From Xanthomonas sp. AM6 (lineage in GTDB: Bacteria; Pseudomonadota; Gammaproteobacteria; Xanthomonadales; Xanthomonadaceae), in assembly GCF_025665335.1 (NCBI RefSeq), contig NZ_CP106869.1:2444501-2508500 (forward strand): 64,000 bases of DNA. Reading direction: 5' to 3'. The translations under genes and the position numbers were made by a program. Positions 40,208 through 49,420 of the stretch are shown here, one piece after another. The notes beneath the pieces are model-generated. The model saw only the letters and a list, made by a program, of their open reading frames with translations, ran no database searches and had not been told where the DNA came from. Each line of letters opens with the position of its first letter. The stretch's first letter is position 1.

Positions 40208-40528
40208 TCAGGCTTTTTCCATCGTGCACAACAGGGGGTGCTGGTTCATCCGCGAGAACTCGTTCACCTGAGCCACCTTGGATTCAGCCACCTCGCGGGT
40301 ATAGACCCCGCAGACGCCGCGGCCGCGGGTATGCACGTGCAGCATCACCTGCGTGGCCCGTTCCAGGTCCAGCGAGAAAAACTGCTGCAGCACGGTCACC
40401 ACGAAGTCCATCGGGGTGTAGTCGTCGTTCAGCAACAGCACTTGGTACATCGGCGGGCGGGCGACTTCCGGCTTGCCGGTCTCCACCATGACGCCGTGGT
40501 CGTGATCTGAAGAATTCTTGCGAGGCAT
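40208..40528 (-). CDS. clpS: ATP-dependent Clp protease adaptor ClpS
   Basis: A 106-residue N-recognin that delivers N-degron substrates to Clp[15 protein letters not shown] holds the N-end-rule binding pocket, and the later [20 protein letters not shown] is typical. It is the first gene of clpS-clpA. No ribosome site precedes ATG 40528; a TATAAT element lies just upstream on the minus strand, so the mRNA may be leaderless. Confidence 0.96.
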   Translation of the reverse strand: MPRKNSSDHDHGVMVETGKPEVARPPMYQVLLLNDDYTPMDFVVTVLQQFFSLDLERATQVMLHVHTRGRGVCGVYTREVAESKVAQVNEFSRMNQHPLLCTMEKA

Positions 40529-40615
40529 GCGCCAATTATATACGGCGGCTGTCGGCCTGGATTGGACGATCGCCGATCCTGCCCGCACAATTCCCCTTCT
40601 TTGACGGCGCAACGC

Positions 40616-41107
40616 ATGCATTCGACGACTTTCCGCACGGCCGCCCTGCTCGCCGCGCTCCTGGCCGGCGCCGCCGCGCCGGCGCTGGCCGCGCCGGACC
40701 AGGCGCTGGGCAAGCGCCTGCAGGCGATGGGCTACGACGTCCAGGCCGATGCCGACGGCGACTACCAGCTGCTGTTCGGGCTGCGCGCGCAGGGCCGCGA
40801 GCGCCAGCAGCTGATCTACGTGCGCTCGCCGGTGGAGACCTTCGGCAGCCACCGGATCCGCGAGATCTGGTCGCCGGCCTACCAGGCCAAGGGCGACACC
40901 CTGCCGGCCGCGGTCGCCAACCGCCTGCTGGCAGACGCGCAGGCCGACATCCTCGGCGGCTGGGTGCGCCAGGGCGGCACCGCGGTGTTCGTGGTCAAGC
41001 TCGCCGCCGATGCCGACGACACCGCCTTGCGCGAGGCGCTGGAAGCGGCCGCGCGCGGCGCCGACGCGATGGACGCCGAGCTCAACGCCGGCAAGGACGC
41101 GTTCTGA
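40616..41107 (+). CDS. Periplasmic hypothetical protein with signal peptide
   Basis: A 163-residue protein. A signal peptide ([20 protein letters not shown] ending ALAAPDQAL) is followed by a small soluble domain with [20 protein letters not shown], a repeated [13 protein letters not shown]-type strand, and a final helix. Its start was set at ATG 40616 because the preceding in-frame part is not signal-like. It overlaps the Nudix gene start by one base (TGATG), so it belongs to the operon with Nudix, mnmA and hflD. Function unknown. Confidence 0.78.
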   Translation: MHSTTFRTAALLAALLAGAAAPALAAPDQALGKRLQAMGYDVQADADGDYQLLFGLRAQGRERQQLIYVRSPVETFGSHRIREIWSPAYQAKGDTLPAAVANRLLADAQADILGGWVRQGGTAVFVVKLAADADDTALREALEAAARGADAMDAELNAGKDAF

Positions 41108-41565
41108 TGGCGCTGGCCCCCGGCCCCTGGCAGCCCGACGTGACCGTGGCCACGGTGGTGGTGCGCGACGGCCGTCTGCTGCAGGTGGAGGAATCCATCG
41201 CCGGCGCGCTGGTGCTGAACCAGCCGGCCGGGCACCTGGAGCCGGACGAGAGCCTGCTGCAGGCGGCGCTGCGCGAGACGCTGGAGGAAACCGGCTGGCA
41301 GGTGCGGCTGACCGCGTTCATCGGCGCCTACCAGTGGAAGGCCGACAACGGCCGCCACTACCTGCGCTTCGCCTTCGCCGCCGAGCCGCTCGCGCACGAT
41401 CCGCAGCGGCCGCTGGACGACGGCATCGTGCGCGCGCTGTGGATGACCCCGGCCGAACTGGAGGCCGCCGCGCCGCGCTGGCGCAGCCCGCTGGTCTGGC
41501 AGGTGGTCGCCGATTTCCTGGGCGGCAGGCGCTATCCGCTGGACCTGGTGCGGCAGCTGCCATGA
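41107..41565 (+). CDS. Nudix hydrolase (NudJ-like)
   Basis: A 152-residue Nudix hydrolase. The complete Nudix box (Gx5Ex7REUxEExGU) spans residues 42-64, with Gly42, Glu48, Arg56, Glu57, Glu60 and Glu61 in place. The NudJ/phosphatase group hydrolyses pyrimidine pyrophosphates or prenyl-like diphosphates, but the substrate is not certain here. It is sandwiched between the periplasmic hypothetical gene and mnmA with overlaps on both sides; nudJ-mnmA-hflD is also the E. coli order. Confidence 0.92.
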   Translation: MALAPGPWQPDVTVATVVVRDGRLLQVEESIAGALVLNQPAGHLEPDESLLQAALRETLEETGWQVRLTAFIGAYQWKADNGRHYLRFAFAAEPLAHDPQRPLDDGIVRALWMTPAELEAAAPRWRSPLVWQVVADFLGGRRYPLDLVRQLP

Positions 41566-42704
41566 ACGGCGCGCGGATCATGGTCGGCGTCTCCGGTGGC
41601 GTCGATTCGTCGGTGGCGGCCTGGCAGCTGGTGCGGCAAGGCGCCGACGTGGCCGGCCTGTTCATGCAGAACTGGGCCGACGACGGCAGCGGCGACTGCC
41701 GCGCCGAGGACGACCGCCGCGACGCGGTGGCGGTGTGCGGCCTGCTCGGCGTGCCGTTCCACTTCCGCGACTTCTCGCAGGAATACTGGCAGGGCGTGTT
41801 CGCGCACTTCCTGGCCGAATACGCCGCCGGGCGCACCCCCAACCCGGACGTGCTGTGCAACCGCGAGGTCAAGTTCAAGCATTTCCTGGACGCGGCGCGC
41901 GAACTGGGCGCCGAGCGCATCGCCACCGGCCACTACGCCCGGGTGGCCTTCGCCGGCGGCCGCTGGCGGCTGCTGCGCGGCGTGGACCGCAACAAGGACC
42001 AGAGCTATTTCCTGCACCAGCTCGGCCAGGCGCAACTGGCCGCGACCCTGTTCCCGGTCGGCGAGCTGCCCAAGGAGCAGGTGCGGCGCATCGCCCGCGA
42101 GGCCGGCCTGCCGACCCACGCGAAGAAGGATTCCACAGGCATCTGCTTCATCGGCGAGCGCGACTTCCGCGAGTTCCTCGGCCGCTACCTGCCGGCCCGC
42201 CGCGGCGAGATCCGCGATCCGCACGAGCAGGTCGTGGCCGAGCACCCCGGCGTGTTCTATTTCACCCTGGGCCAGCGCGAGGGCCTGAACATCGGCGGCG
42301 TGCGCGGGCGCGCGGCGGCGCCGTGGTACGTGGTCGGCAAGGACGTGGCGCGCAACGTGCTGTACGTGGACCAGGACCGCGACAGCCCCTACCTGATGGC
42401 CGCCCGGCTGCACTCGGAAACCGCGCACTGGATCGCCGGATCGGCGCCGGCGCGGCGCTTCGACTGCACCGCACAGACCCGCTACCGCCAGGCCGACGAG
42501 CCGTGCACGGTCGAGGTCGGCGACGACGGCACCCTGGCGGTGCGCTTCGCGCGGCCGCAGCGCGCCGTCACTCCCGGCCAGTCGCTGGTGCTGTACCAGG
42601 GCGAGGACTGCCTGGGCGGCGCCGTGATCGCCACCACCGATGCCCCGCTGGAACGCCGCCTGGCGCAGCAGCACTCCGCACCACACGAGGAAACCATCCG
42701 ATGA
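41562..42704 (+). CDS. mnmA: tRNA-specific 2-thiouridylase MnmA
   Basis: A 380-residue enzyme that puts sulfur on U34 of tRNA-Lys, -Glu and -Gln. The PP-loop SGGVDSS is at residues 11-17, catalytic Cys99 ([11 protein letters not shown]) and Cys195 ([11 protein letters not shown]) are present, and the length is as expected. The start overlaps the Nudix stop by 4 nt (ATGA), and the stop overlaps hflD, so the operon is translationally coupled. Confidence 0.97.
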   Translation: MNGARIMVGVSGGVDSSVAAWQLVRQGADVAGLFMQNWADDGSGDCRAEDDRRDAVAVCGLLGVPFHFRDFSQEYWQGVFAHFLAEYAAGRTPNPDVLCNREVKFKHFLDAARELGAERIATGHYARVAFAGGRWRLLRGVDRNKDQSYFLHQLGQAQLAATLFPVGELPKEQVRRIAREAGLPTHAKKDSTGICFIGERDFREFLGRYLPARRGEIRDPHEQVVAEHPGVFYFTLGQREGLNIGGVRGRAAAPWYVVGKDVARNVLYVDQDRDSPYLMAARLHSETAHWIAGSAPARRFDCTAQTRYRQADEPCTVEVGDDGTLAVRFARPQRAVTPGQSLVLYQGEDCLGGAVIATTDAPLERRLAQQHSAPHEETIR

Positions 42705-43315
42705 CCGATTCCATGGACGCGCGCGTGCTGGCGCTGGCCGGCGTCGCCCAGGCCCTGCAGCAGGTCCGCCGCATCGCCGAGACCGGGCAGTCGGAGGCAT
42801 CGCTGGTGCGGACCCTGCTCGACAGCGTGTTCCGCACCGACGCCGCCACCCCCGAAGCGGTCTACGGCCGCGCCGCCGACGTGGCGCCAGGGCTGCGCCT
42901 GCTGCACAACTATTTCCGCAACCAGGGCCAGGACGAGGCGCTGCCGCGGCTGGCGCTGGCGGTGCTGCAGCTGGAGCGGCGCTTCGTGCGCGACACCGAG
43001 ACCGGCGCCAAGGTCACCGCCGGCATCGCCCGGATCGCGCCGGCGCTGGCCGAACACGCCGACAGCGCGCACCCGGAGGTGATCGGCGCGCTGGGCCAGC
43101 TGTATGCCGATACCATCAGCCACCTGCGCCCGCGGGTGATGGTGCAGGGCAACCCGCACTACCTGGGCCAGGCCGGGGTGGTGGCGGAGATCCGCGCGCT
43201 GCTGCTGGCGGCGATGCGCTCGGCAGTGCTGTGGCGGCAGATGGGCGGCAGCCTGTGGGACTTCCTGCTGGCCAAGCGGCGCATGCTCGAGGCGGTGGAC
43301 CGGGCGCTGCGCTGA
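42701..43315 (+). CDS. hflD: High frequency lysogenization protein HflD homolog
   Basis: A 204-residue HflD-family protein, a peripheral membrane protein that follows mnmA (also called ycfC). The sequence [20 protein letters not shown], then [20 protein letters not shown], fits the family. In E. coli it binds lambda CII; in other bacteria the role is unclear. The ATG overlaps the mnmA stop (ATGA). Confidence 0.93.
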   Translation: MTDSMDARVLALAGVAQALQQVRRIAETGQSEASLVRTLLDSVFRTDAATPEAVYGRAADVAPGLRLLHNYFRNQGQDEALPRLALAVLQLERRFVRDTETGAKVTAGIARIAPALAEHADSAHPEVIGALGQLYADTISHLRPRVMVQGNPHYLGQAGVVAEIRALLLAAMRSAVLWRQMGGSLWDFLLAKRRMLEAVDRALR

Positions 43316-43389
43316 GCGCCGCCCGGCCCTGCGCTTCTCGACGCAGGGCACGTTTCGCCACGCGGACGCGATCGATGCCACGCCGCGGC

Positions 43390-43416
43390 TAAAGACCGAG
43401 GGGGGACGGCCGATAC
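43390..43416 (+). promoter_or_regulatory. Sigma-28 (FliA) promoter of the chemoreceptor gene
   Basis: TAAAGACC (43390-43397), an 11-bp spacer and GCCGATAC (43409-43416) fit the FliA consensus TAAAGTTT-N11-GCCGATAA. The spacing is exact. Transcription would start near 43423. Confidence 0.75.
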
Positions 43417-43444
43417 AGCAATCGTGAATCTGCCGAGAACGTCC

Positions 43445-44635
43445 ATGTACTCACGCCTCTTGATCCGTCTGGCCGCCCCGCTCGCCCTGACGCTGCTGTT
43501 CCCCATCGCCGCTGGCTTCGATTGGCCGGCCCCGGTCCGTTGGGCCATCCTCACCACGATGACGCTGAGCTGGCTGGGCTTTGCCGCCTGGACGGCCTAC
43601 AGCCAGAGCCGGCGATCGCCGGAGCAGTCCAAGATCATGCGCGAGCAGGATCAGCTGCTGTCGGAGCTGCGCAACTTCGTCGGCAACGAGATCGAAGGCT
43701 CGCGCAGCGAGATCGAACGGGCCCGCGAACTGATCCGCCAGGCGGTCAGCGGCCTGGGCGGCAGCTTCGAGGCGATGAACCGCAAGTCGCGGCAGCAGAG
43801 CGTGGCGCTGGCCCGGATCGTGGACCGCGCCGGCGAAGACGGCGGTGCCGGGGTCGACGTGGCCCGCTTCGCCCAGCATGCAAGCCAGCGCATGGAGCAA
43901 CTGGTCGAGGCGCTGGAACAGGTCAGCGGCCAGAGCAGCGCCACGGTGCACTACATCGACGACATGTCGCAGCACCTGGACGGCATCTTCGCGCTGCTGG
44001 AGGACGTCAAGTCGATCGCCGACCAGACCAACCTGCTGGCGCTGAACGCGGCGATCGAAGCGGCGCGCGCCGGCGAGGCGGGCCGCGGCTTCGCGGTGGT
44101 GGCCGACGAGGTGCGCAACCTGTCCGAGCGCTCGACCACCTTCAACGAGCAGATCCGCAAGCTGGCGCACAGTTCCAAGGACGCCATCGCCAAGGTCCGC
44201 GAGACGGTCTCGCACATGGCCTCGCGCGACATGGACCGCTCCCGCGAGGCGCGCGCCGAGGCCGCGTCGATGCTGGACAACGTGGCGGCGATCAACAACT
44301 CGCTGGGCGAAGGCATGCGCGAGATCTCCGAATGCGGCCGTGCCATCGACAGCAGCGTCGCCGAAGCGGTGCGCGCCCTGCAGTTCGAGGACATCGCGAC
44401 CCAGGCCCTGGGCGGCGTGCACACCCACCTGGACCGCCTGACCGCGATCAACCGTGAGGCCGTGGCCCTGCAGGAACTGCTGCATCGCAACGGCGGGGTG
44501 TTCGACAGCGAACTGGTCGAAGCCCTGCAGCGGGTCGGCAGCCGCCTGCGCGAGATGCGCGTGGAGTGGGAGCGCCCGCCGCACAAGCCGGTGGCGCAGC
44601 AGAGCATGGGCGCCGGCACCGTCGAACTGTTCTGA
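43445..44635 (+). CDS. Methyl-accepting chemotaxis protein without periplasmic sensor domain
   Basis: A 396-residue chemoreceptor. Two closely spaced TM helices (about residues 5-25 and 35-52) leave almost no periplasmic loop, and there is no HAMP, PAS or CACHE domain. The signalling tip ([20 protein letters not shown], then [20 protein letters not shown]) is canonical. No CheR-tethering pentapeptide ends the protein. The sigma-28 promoter places the transcript start at about 43423, which rules out the earlier GTG at 43424 as a leadered start and supports ATG 43445. Confidence 0.9.
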   Translation: MYSRLLIRLAAPLALTLLFPIAAGFDWPAPVRWAILTTMTLSWLGFAAWTAYSQSRRSPEQSKIMREQDQLLSELRNFVGNEIEGSRSEIERARELIRQAVSGLGGSFEAMNRKSRQQSVALARIVDRAGEDGGAGVDVARFAQHASQRMEQLVEALEQVSGQSSATVHYIDDMSQHLDGIFALLEDVKSIADQTNLLALNAAIEAARAGEAGRGFAVVADEVRNLSERSTTFNEQIRKLAHSSKDAIAKVRETVSHMASRDMDRSREARAEAASMLDNVAAINNSLGEGMREISECGRAIDSSVAEAVRALQFEDIATQALGGVHTHLDRLTAINREAVALQELLHRNGGVFDSELVEALQRVGSRLREMRVEWERPPHKPVAQQSMGAGTVELF

Positions 44636-44728
44636 CCGGCGCCGTGTTCCCTGCCACACCATGAAGCGACCAGTCCCCGGCCCCGGCCGGGGCTTGTCGT
44701 CTCTGCCCTTCCCCGTCCGGCCGAGTCG

Positions 44729-45073
44729 ATGCCCTTCCAGTCCCAGTCCCGAGCCCAGGCCATGCCCTGCGACGACTTGAGCGCCATGCACGCTGCCGCC
44801 TCCGCCCACCCGGGCGCGGGCACCGGCGACGGCGCCAAGCCCGCCGCGGCACGGCGCCAGCCGGGCAGCGCGCTGCGGCAACTGGAAGCGCTGGCGCAGG
44901 ACGAATTGCGGCAGATGCTCGGCAGACGTGCGCCGGCGGCGCAGGACGGCGGCATCGCCGACCCGGTCTGGGCCGGCCTGGCCTGGGACATGGGCCTGAA
45001 CGGGACCGCCATCGCCGCGGCCGGCACCGCGCCGCCGCTGCCTGGCTACCTGGCGCTTGGCGATCACGACTGA
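44729..45073 (+). CDS. Hypothetical protein, Ala/Gly-rich
   Basis: A 114-residue reading frame with third positions strongly GC-biased, supporting coding. It has a low-complexity Ala-rich middle and a short amphipathic segment (SALRQLEALAQDELRQMLGR). No domain is recognised. It lies 93 bp downstream of the chemoreceptor gene on the same strand. It could be a real small protein or a chance open frame. Confidence 0.45.
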   Translation: MPFQSQSRAQAMPCDDLSAMHAAASAHPGAGTGDGAKPAAARRQPGSALRQLEALAQDELRQMLGRRAPAAQDGGIADPVWAGLAWDMGLNGTAIAAAGTAPPLPGYLALGDHD

Positions 45074-45168
45074 CCGACCGGCGTAGCCGCCGCGGCCTGC
45101 GCCGCGGATGAGCGGCAGCGCATCGAGACATCTTCCGTCTTCGCGCCCCGCGGGTCGCGCTGCGGATG

Positions 45169-45238
45169 TTGTAGGAGCGGCTTCAGCCGCGACCGATTCT
45201 GACCGCAGGGCCGGTCGCGGCTGAAGCCGCTCCTACAA
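45169..45238. repeat. Xanthomonadaceae REP-like inverted repeat
   Basis: Two 27-bp perfect arms, TTGTAGGAGCGGCTTCAGCC continuing GCGACCG (45169-45195) and its reverse complement (45212-45238), with a 16-nt spacer. The GTAGGAGCGGC element occurs in many copies in Xanthomonadaceae genomes. It sits at the 3' end of the ABC operon and may act as a transcript end or stability element. Confidence 0.9.
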
Positions 45239-45282
45239 GGTGCTGGATACAAGGCGCGGCGTCTGCGAATCGCTGAAACACC

Positions 45283-46602
45283 CTAGCTGGGGTTCTCCAG
45301 CGAGAACAGGTCCGCCTGCTTGTCGTAGGCGAAGTATTCGGCGTAGCGCGCCCAGCTGGTCACCGCCTGCACGGTTTCCGCCGCGTAGTCCTCGGACATG
45401 TGGTCTTCCAGTTCGTCGCGGAAGCGCCGCGCCGGCGCGTGGTGGGTCGGGCGTTCGTCGAGCACGCGGCGGATGTGCGCGGCCAGCGGCACGTAGGTGG
45501 CCAGGTGCTGGGCGAACAGTTGCTTGCGCGCGTCGGTGCCGAGCTCGGCGAAACGCTGCCCGGCCGGGGTCAGCTGCAGGTCGCCCTGCTCGAACACTGC
45601 CAGGCGCAGCAACTGCAGGGTTTCGGCGATCGGGAACAGTTCGTCCACTTCCAGCTGCAGGCTGGCGGCCAGCGGCGGCAGGTCGGCGCGGCCGTGGTAG
45701 GGCTCGGCCGCCACTGCCTCGACCAGGCCGGCCAGCAGGTTGCTCGATACCCGCGGCAGCACCATGGCGATGCCGCTGCCGGGGAACACGCCTTCGCGCG
45801 CCTGCGGCCGCTGCGGGCTGGCGGTCATGCGCGCATAGATGTCGTCGACCAGGGCGCGGAACGCCGGCGCCAGGCGGTTGCGCGGCTGCGGCAGGGTGAC
45901 CTGGATCTCGCCGATCACCCGGCCCGGATTGGCGCCGAAGATCACGATGCGGTCGCACATCAGCACCGCCTCCTCGATGTTGTGGGTGACCATCAGGATC
46001 GACTCGATCGGCATGCGCCCCTCCGACCACAGGTCGAGCAGGTCGGTGCGCAGGGTCTCGGCGGTCAGCACGTCCAGCGCCGAGAACGGCTCGTCCATCA
46101 GCAGCAGCTTGGGCCGCACCACCAACGCGCGGGCCAGGCCGACGCGCTGGCGCATGCCGCCGGACAGCTCCTTCGGATAGGCGCCCTCGTAGCCGTCCAG
46201 GCCGATCAGGTCGATCGCCGCCAGCGCGCGCCGGCGGCGTTCGTCGACGGCCACGCCGCGCGCCTCCAGGCCGACTTCCACGTTCTGCAGCACGGTCAGC
46301 CACGGAAACAGGGCGAAGCTCTGGAACACCATCGCGATGTCGTCGATCGCCTGGGACGGGGTGGCGTCGCGGAACGCGATGCTGCCGGCGCTGGGCTGCA
46401 GCAGCCCGGCGATGGCGCGCAGCAGCGTGGACTTGCCCGAGCCCGAACGCCCGAGCAGGCCCACGATCTGGCCCGAATGCAGGGTCAGGTCGACGTCCTC
46501 CAGCACCACCAGCGGGGTCGCCCCGCCCTTGTCGTAGCTCTTGCGCACGCCTTGCACGCGGACCAGCGGTGCGCGCTCGGGGGCGCTTGCGGAAAAGGTC
46601 AT
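45283..46602 (-). CDS. ABC transporter ATP-binding protein, nitrate/sulfonate type with C-terminal AAA-associated domain
   Basis: A 439-residue ATPase. Walker A GRSGSGKST at residues 51-59, signature LSGGMRQRVGLARAL, Walker B LLLMDEPFSALD, and H-loop MVTHNIEEA are all intact. Beyond about residue 290 lies an extra helical domain ending ...WARYAEYFAYD...LFSLENPS, typical of AAA-associated domains in nitrate/taurine-type ATPases. GGAGAAA precedes the ATG. It lies 21 bp after the double permease gene. The substrate is unknown. Confidence 0.93.
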   Translation of the reverse strand: MTFSASAPERAPLVRVQGVRKSYDKGGATPLVVLEDVDLTLHSGQIVGLLGRSGSGKSTLLRAIAGLLQPSAGSIAFRDATPSQAIDDIAMVFQSFALFPWLTVLQNVEVGLEARGVAVDERRRRALAAIDLIGLDGYEGAYPKELSGGMRQRVGLARALVVRPKLLLMDEPFSALDVLTAETLRTDLLDLWSEGRMPIESILMVTHNIEEAVLMCDRIVIFGANPGRVIGEIQVTLPQPRNRLAPAFRALVDDIYARMTASPQRPQAREGVFPGSGIAMVLPRVSSNLLAGLVEAVAAEPYHGRADLPPLAASLQLEVDELFPIAETLQLLRLAVFEQGDLQLTPAGQRFAELGTDARKQLFAQHLATYVPLAAHIRRVLDERPTHHAPARRFRDELEDHMSEDYAAETVQAVTSWARYAEYFAYDKQADLFSLENPS

Positions 46603-46623
46603 GGTCGTTTCTCCAGGGGGTCG

Positions 46624-48372
46624 TCAGTCGAAGCGCAGGCGGCGTTCGGCGAAGGCGTACAGGCGCCGCCACACCGCACGGTTGAAGAGGGTCACGAACA
46701 GCGACATCACCGCCACCCCGAGCAGCACCCGCGCGCCGTCGCCGGCGGCGGTGGCGCGGGCGATGTAGGAACCCAGCCCGTACGCCTGCACCCGGGTGTC
46801 GCCCCAGCTGGCCAGTTCGGCGACGATGCTGGCGTTCCAGGAACCGCCCGAGGCGGTCAGCGCGCCGGTGATGTAGTACGGGAAGATGCCCGGCAGGATC
46901 ACCCGCCGCCACCAGGTCCACGAGCGCAGCTGGTAGACCGTGGCCGCCTCGCGCAGGTCGGTGGGAAACGCGCTGGCGCCGGCGATCACGTTGAACAGGA
47001 TGTACCACTGCGTGCCCAGGATCATCAGCGGCGACAGCCAGATGTCGGGGTTGGCGCCGGTGGCGACGATCGCCAGCACCGCGAACGGGAACAGCACGTT
47101 GGCCGGGAACGCGGCCAGGAACTGCGCCAGCGGCTGCACCCGCTGCGCCAGCGTCGGGCGCAGCCCGATCCACACCCCGATCGGCACCCACACCACGCTG
47201 GCCAGCGCGATCAGCACCACCACCCGCGCCAGCGTGGCCAGGCCGCCGCCGAACGCCTCGGCCAGGTCGTGCAGGCCCAGGTGGCGGCGGCCGTAGTCGA
47301 ACGCGAACCAGGCCGCGGCCAGCCCGGCGATCGCCAGCGCCGCGCTCCACAGCCGGTCGCCCCAGGCGCTCGCGGCGCCGCCCTGCACCGCCGCCGGGCG
47401 TGCCTGCCGCGGCGCCCAGCGCAGCAGCAACGCGCGCTGCCAAACCCAGGCCAGCGGCGCGACCAGGCGCTTGGCCAGGCGGGTGCGCCGCAGCAGGTCG
47501 TACAGCCACGACTGCGGCTTGTCCTGCGAGGCGGTGAGTTCGGCGCGGAACTTGTCCGACCAGGCGACGATGGGGCGGAACAGCAGCTGGTCGTACAGCG
47601 CGATCAGCACGCCCATCGCCAGCACCGCCCACCCGACCGCGGCGAAATCGCGCTGCGCGATCGCCAGCGCCAGGTAGGAGCCGATGCCGGGCAGTTCCAG
47701 GGTGTGATCGCCGACCGTGATCGCCTCGGAGGCGACCACGAAGAACCAGCCGCCGGACATCGACATCATCATGTTCCAGACCAGCGCCGGCGTCGCATAC
47801 GGCGCCTCCAGCCGCCAGAAGCGCTGCCAGGACGACAGGCCGAAGCCGCGGGCGACCTCGTCCAGGTCGCGCGGCACGTTGCGCAGCGACTGGTAGAACG
47901 AGTACGCCATGTTCCAGGCCTGGCTGGTGAAGATGGCGAAGACCGAGGCCAGCTCGGCGCCGACCTGGCGGCCGGGAAACAGGCCCAGGAAGAAGGTCAC
48001 GGTGAAGGTCAGGAAGCCCAGCACCGGCACCGACTGCAGGATGTCCAGCGCCGGCACGATCAGCCGCTCGGCGCGGCGGCTCTTGGCCGCCAGGGTCGCC
48101 ACCACGAAGGTGAACAGCAGCGAGGCGGCCATCGCCGCAAACATGCGCAAGGTGGTGCGCAGGCCGTATTCGGGCAGCTGGCGCAGGTCCAGCGACACCG
48201 CCGCGGTGCCCGGCGGCGGCAGCGGCGCGCGCATGTCGGCGGCGCCGTGCAGCAGCAGCACGCCCAGCGCCAGCAGCAGCGCGAACACCGCCAGGTCGTG
48301 GAGATTGGGCAGCACGCCGGGGCGTGCGGCGACAGCGCCGGGCGCGTTGCGGTCGCGGGGAAGTAGCACCAT
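46624..48372 (-). CDS. ABC transporter permease, two fused inner-membrane domains
   Basis: A 582-residue permease in which two BPD-type permease modules are fused (each with an EAA-like cytoplasmic loop, around DLDEVARGFGLSSWQRFWRL and FPTDLREAATVYQLRSWTWW). In most nitrate/sulfonate importers two copies of a single-module permease pair up; here both are in one chain. The start at 48372 (MVLLPRDRN) is preferred. No periplasmic binding-protein gene is next to it. The 5' neighbour (48449) is unrelated. Confidence 0.9.
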   Translation of the reverse strand: MVLLPRDRNAPGAVAARPGVLPNLHDLAVFALLLALGVLLLHGAADMRAPLPPPGTAAVSLDLRQLPEYGLRTTLRMFAAMAASLLFTFVVATLAAKSRRAERLIVPALDILQSVPVLGFLTFTVTFFLGLFPGRQVGAELASVFAIFTSQAWNMAYSFYQSLRNVPRDLDEVARGFGLSSWQRFWRLEAPYATPALVWNMMMSMSGGWFFVVASEAITVGDHTLELPGIGSYLALAIAQRDFAAVGWAVLAMGVLIALYDQLLFRPIVAWSDKFRAELTASQDKPQSWLYDLLRRTRLAKRLVAPLAWVWQRALLLRWAPRQARPAAVQGGAASAWGDRLWSAALAIAGLAAAWFAFDYGRRHLGLHDLAEAFGGGLATLARVVVLIALASVVWVPIGVWIGLRPTLAQRVQPLAQFLAAFPANVLFPFAVLAIVATGANPDIWLSPLMILGTQWYILFNVIAGASAFPTDLREAATVYQLRSWTWWRRVILPGIFPYYITGALTASGGSWNASIVAELASWGDTRVQAYGLGSYIARATAAGDGARVLLGVAVMSLFVTLFNRAVWRRLYAFAERRLRFD

Positions 48373-48448
48373 GGGAAGTTTCCGGCAGGATGGCGCAGCG
48401 GATGCGCCGCGGGTGGGGGAGATGGTGGAACCAGCGGGGGACGGCGAC

Positions 48449-49120
48449 TCAGTCCGGCAAGGCGACATTCAAGCCGAGCGTCAGCCAGCGCTGCGCCGGA
48501 TCGGCGCTGCGGCGCCCGGCCAGCAGGTCGACGCTCGCCGCGCCGTTGAACGCGTAGCGGGCGCCGGCTTGGGCCAGGGTCGCGGCGCGTTCGCGGTAGC
48601 ACTCGCCGAGCCAGGTCCAGTGGCCGCCGGCGGCGCGCTCCAGGCCCAGCCCGGCATGCGCGCCGCCGACGCCGCTGCGCGGCTGCGACCAGCCCAGGTT
48701 GACGTGCAGCAGCGCGCGCCGCTGCGGGTCCAGGGCAAAGCTCAGCGGCAGATTGAGCGTGCTCTCGGCATAGCGCGGCGAACGCGCCTGCCAGCTCGAT
48801 TCCAGCGACAGCGCCGCGCCCCACCCGCCCTGCTCCGGATCGCGCAGCGACTGCTTGATGCCGATCGCGAACGCGGAGGCGGCAGCGCCCAGGCCACGGC
48901 TCAGGGTGAGCCCGACTTCGGTCGACGCCCAGGCGCAGGCGGGGGCGGCAGTGAGTTCGCCGGCACCGGCGTCGCGCCACCACGATTCCACCTGGCAGTG
49001 GCCGGCGGCCGTGATCGACGCATCGTCCACCCACAGACTGGCCCCGGCATGCGCGCGGGCGACCGGCAGCGTGCAAAGGGCGCACAACAACAACAACGAC
49101 AACGACGACGACAGATGCAT
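48449..49120 (-). CDS. Exported hypothetical protein
   Basis: A 223-residue protein. The signal peptide is Leu/Ser-rich (SSSLSLLLLCALCTLPVARA) and encoded by a CAA/CGA-type trinucleotide tract. The mature part has alternating beta-like segments (GAALSLESSW, STLNLPLSFALDP, LLHVNLGW, YAFNGAASVDLLAG, LTLGLNVALPD), fitting a small outer-membrane barrel. No family is recognised. It lies 76 bp before the permease gene and could be co-transcribed. Confidence 0.75.
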   Translation of the reverse strand: MHLSSSLSLLLLCALCTLPVARAHAGASLWVDDASITAAGHCQVESWWRDAGAGELTAAPACAWASTEVGLTLSRGLGAAASAFAIGIKQSLRDPEQGGWGAALSLESSWQARSPRYAESTLNLPLSFALDPQRRALLHVNLGWSQPRSGVGGAHAGLGLERAAGGHWTWLGECYRERAATLAQAGARYAFNGAASVDLLAGRRSADPAQRWLTLGLNVALPD

Positions 49121-49420
49121 GGGCGGCTCCGGACTGCGGAAACGCCAGGGGCTCACGCTCGGAAAGGCCTCGCGGATCGGGCATGCGTACTGCGGAAATC
49201 TCGCCAGCGCCGGGCGGCGGTGGCGAACGGTCCCGTCCTGAGCGGACGGGACCCATCTGGGACGAACCCAGACCTTGGCGGTCCTGTCAGCTCAACAGCT
49301 GCAGCGTCGGTCTAGGATGACTGTCCAAGGAAGTGGCCTCTGGCCGGGGGCGATGGGCGCGCAGTATAGCCAGCCAATGCGGCGCCGCAACACCGTGCCG
49401 CGCGGCCTCGCGGCAGGCGT

